Below, in pieces: positions 62,622 through 64,000 of a stretch of 64,000 bases of DNA. Position numbers and translations under genes: made by a program. The notes under the pieces were generated by a model, which was not told where the DNA came from, made no database searches, and saw only the letters and a list, made by a program, of their open reading frames with translations. This stretch comes from Poriferisodalis sp965204125 (lineage in GTDB: Bacteria; Actinomycetota; Acidimicrobiia; Acidimicrobiales; Poriferisodalaceae), in NCBI RefSeq assembly GCF_965204125.1, contig NZ_OZ241968.1, positions 62,001 to 126,000 on the forward strand, read 5' to 3'. How positions within the stretch are numbered: the first letter of the stretch is position 1; every line of letters begins with the position of its first letter.

Positions 62622-63134
62622 TCAGCCCTCCGGAGGCCCATCAGCGAACATCGCCGCAGCCGCGGCTTCCATGTCCTCGGGGCTCACATCTCGCATATGG
62701 GTCGCGATCGACCACTTGTGCCCGAACGGGTCGCGGATGCTGCCGAAGCGGTCGCCCCAGAACATGTCCTCGGGCGGCATCAGCACCTCCGCGCCCATCG
62801 CCACCGCTTTCTCGATGGTCGCGTCACAGTCATGAACGTAACGGTGCATCGTCACGGTCGAACCGTTCAGTGCCGCAGGCGCAGAGGGTTCGCCTCCCCA
62901 CTCCGGGAAGTCGTCAGCCAGGAAGAGCAAGCCGTCGCCGAGCACCAACTCGGCGTGCATCACCTTGTCGCCACCCGGCGCCATCTGGCGGTTGGTCTCC
63001 TGGGCACCGAAGGCGGCTGTGTACCACTCAATGGCATCGGCCGCTCCTCCGGGAGATCCGTCGGTTCGGGCTCCGATGGTCATGTAGGGCACGACGAAAG
63101 GCCGATCTGCAGGAATCGGATTCACATCACTCAT
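62622..63134 (-). CDS. VOC family protein (PhnB/glyoxalase-like)
   Basis: A 170-residue vicinal-oxygen-chelate protein of the PhnB-like group. It has VVPYMTIGARTDGSPGGAADAIEWYTAAFGAQE, MHAELVLGDGLLFLADDFPE and FWGDRFGSIRDPFGHKWSIATH, all typical of that group. A short acidic helix (DMEAAAAAMFADGPPEG) ends it. Enzymatic role is undetermined. First gene of the minus-strand trio with the SDR and the DmdA-like gene. The ATG at 63134 fits the family start. Confidence 0.85.
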   Translation of the reverse strand: MSDVNPIPADRPFVVPYMTIGARTDGSPGGAADAIEWYTAAFGAQETNRQMAPGGDKVMHAELVLGDGLLFLADDFPEWGGEPSAPAALNGSTVTMHRYVHDCDATIEKAVAMGAEVLMPPEDMFWGDRFGSIRDPFGHKWSIATHMRDVSPEDMEAAAAAMFADGPPEG

Positions 63135-63284
63135 GGGCGCGGACTCTAGCCACGGCCTGCTGGCCGCGATGCCGCCGTTGAGCGTTCCCACCCACCCCGC
63201 AAGGCTGCGAAAATCAGGGCCTATTGGAGATGGACATTCGGCGCGCTCGCCCGACGCTGAGCGCTGCCGGCAAGGAGGACTCAC

Positions 63285-64000
<716 letters not shown>

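Overview
This is high-GC DNA dominated by chromosomal housekeeping genes, with no integrase, transposase, phage or plasmid gene. I infer a free-living, probably aquatic member of the Acidimicrobiia (Actinomycetota). The evidence is the long block folC-ndk-mreBCD-mrdA-rodA-rne-rplU-rpmA-obgE-proB-proA ... nadD-rsfS, a class II DAHP synthase, an actinobacterial-type ClpP and a group-2-like sigma factor. Many acyl-CoA dehydrogenases, CoA-transferase and amidohydrolase genes surround this block. Placement below class level cannot be justified from the window alone.

Layout. 1-8.6 kb: tail of a DUF418 membrane protein, an MBL-fold hydrolase, a tightly overlapping modABC molybdate transporter, an NAD-dependent epimerase, a lineage-restricted Ala/Pro-rich protein and a large N,N-dimethylformamidase-like protein. 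8.6-13 kb: rhodanese, HyuA-like hydantoinase/oxoprolinase, amidase. 13.2-20.1 kb: a catabolic operon on the + strand with a Baeyer-Villiger monooxygenase, a paired acyl-CoA dehydrogenase heteromer, a crotonase without the classical glutamates, another acyl-CoA dehydrogenase and a TesB thioesterase. Together these suggest oxidation and ring or chain shortening of a ketone-bearing (cyclic, terpenoid or steroid-like) carbon source through CoA esters. 20.1-27 kb: ArsI/CadI-like dioxygenase, FAH-family hydratase plus D-2-hydroxyacid dehydrogenase, metY, a family III CoA-transferase and a D-aminoacylase. 27-32 kb: polysaccharide genes (GT2, polyprenyl sugar-phosphate transferase, a multi-membrane GT-C-like protein, galE). 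32-35.6 kb: DUF3048 lipoprotein, rsfS, nadD, and a divergent sigma factor with a hairpin-rich leader, followed by aroG. 37-57.8 kb: eighteen minus-strand genes from clpX down to a MoxR-VWA pair, covering cell elongation, RNA decay, ribosomal proteins, proline synthesis and folate. 58-60.5 kb: tig and clpP on the + strand, then tRNA-Gly with a decayed partial copy beside it. 60.5-64 kb: a DMSP-demethylase-like GcvT-fold protein, an SDR, a VOC protein and the start of mmsA.

The most unusual structures are non-coding or at gene edges. Two independent three-copy hairpin arrays (periods 30 and 32 bp) each begin at the 3' end of a gene and repeat its last codons and stop codon. In the second, every unit carries a start codon overlapping the stop, giving a ladder of 11-codon micro-ORFs leading into tesB, and one stem pair covaries through all three units (T-A, A-T, G-C). 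Other points are a 9-bp perfect hairpin that sequesters the Shine-Dalgarno of the TIGR03936 gene, a palindrome over the likely metY -35 box, a 16-bp perfect palindrome upstream of clpX, five hairpins in the sigma-factor leader, an acidic 50-residue insert in trigger factor bounded by a duplicated FIGP, and inverted repeats at nearly every convergent gene junction. All coordinates and structures were worked out by eye; no alignment or folding program was run.
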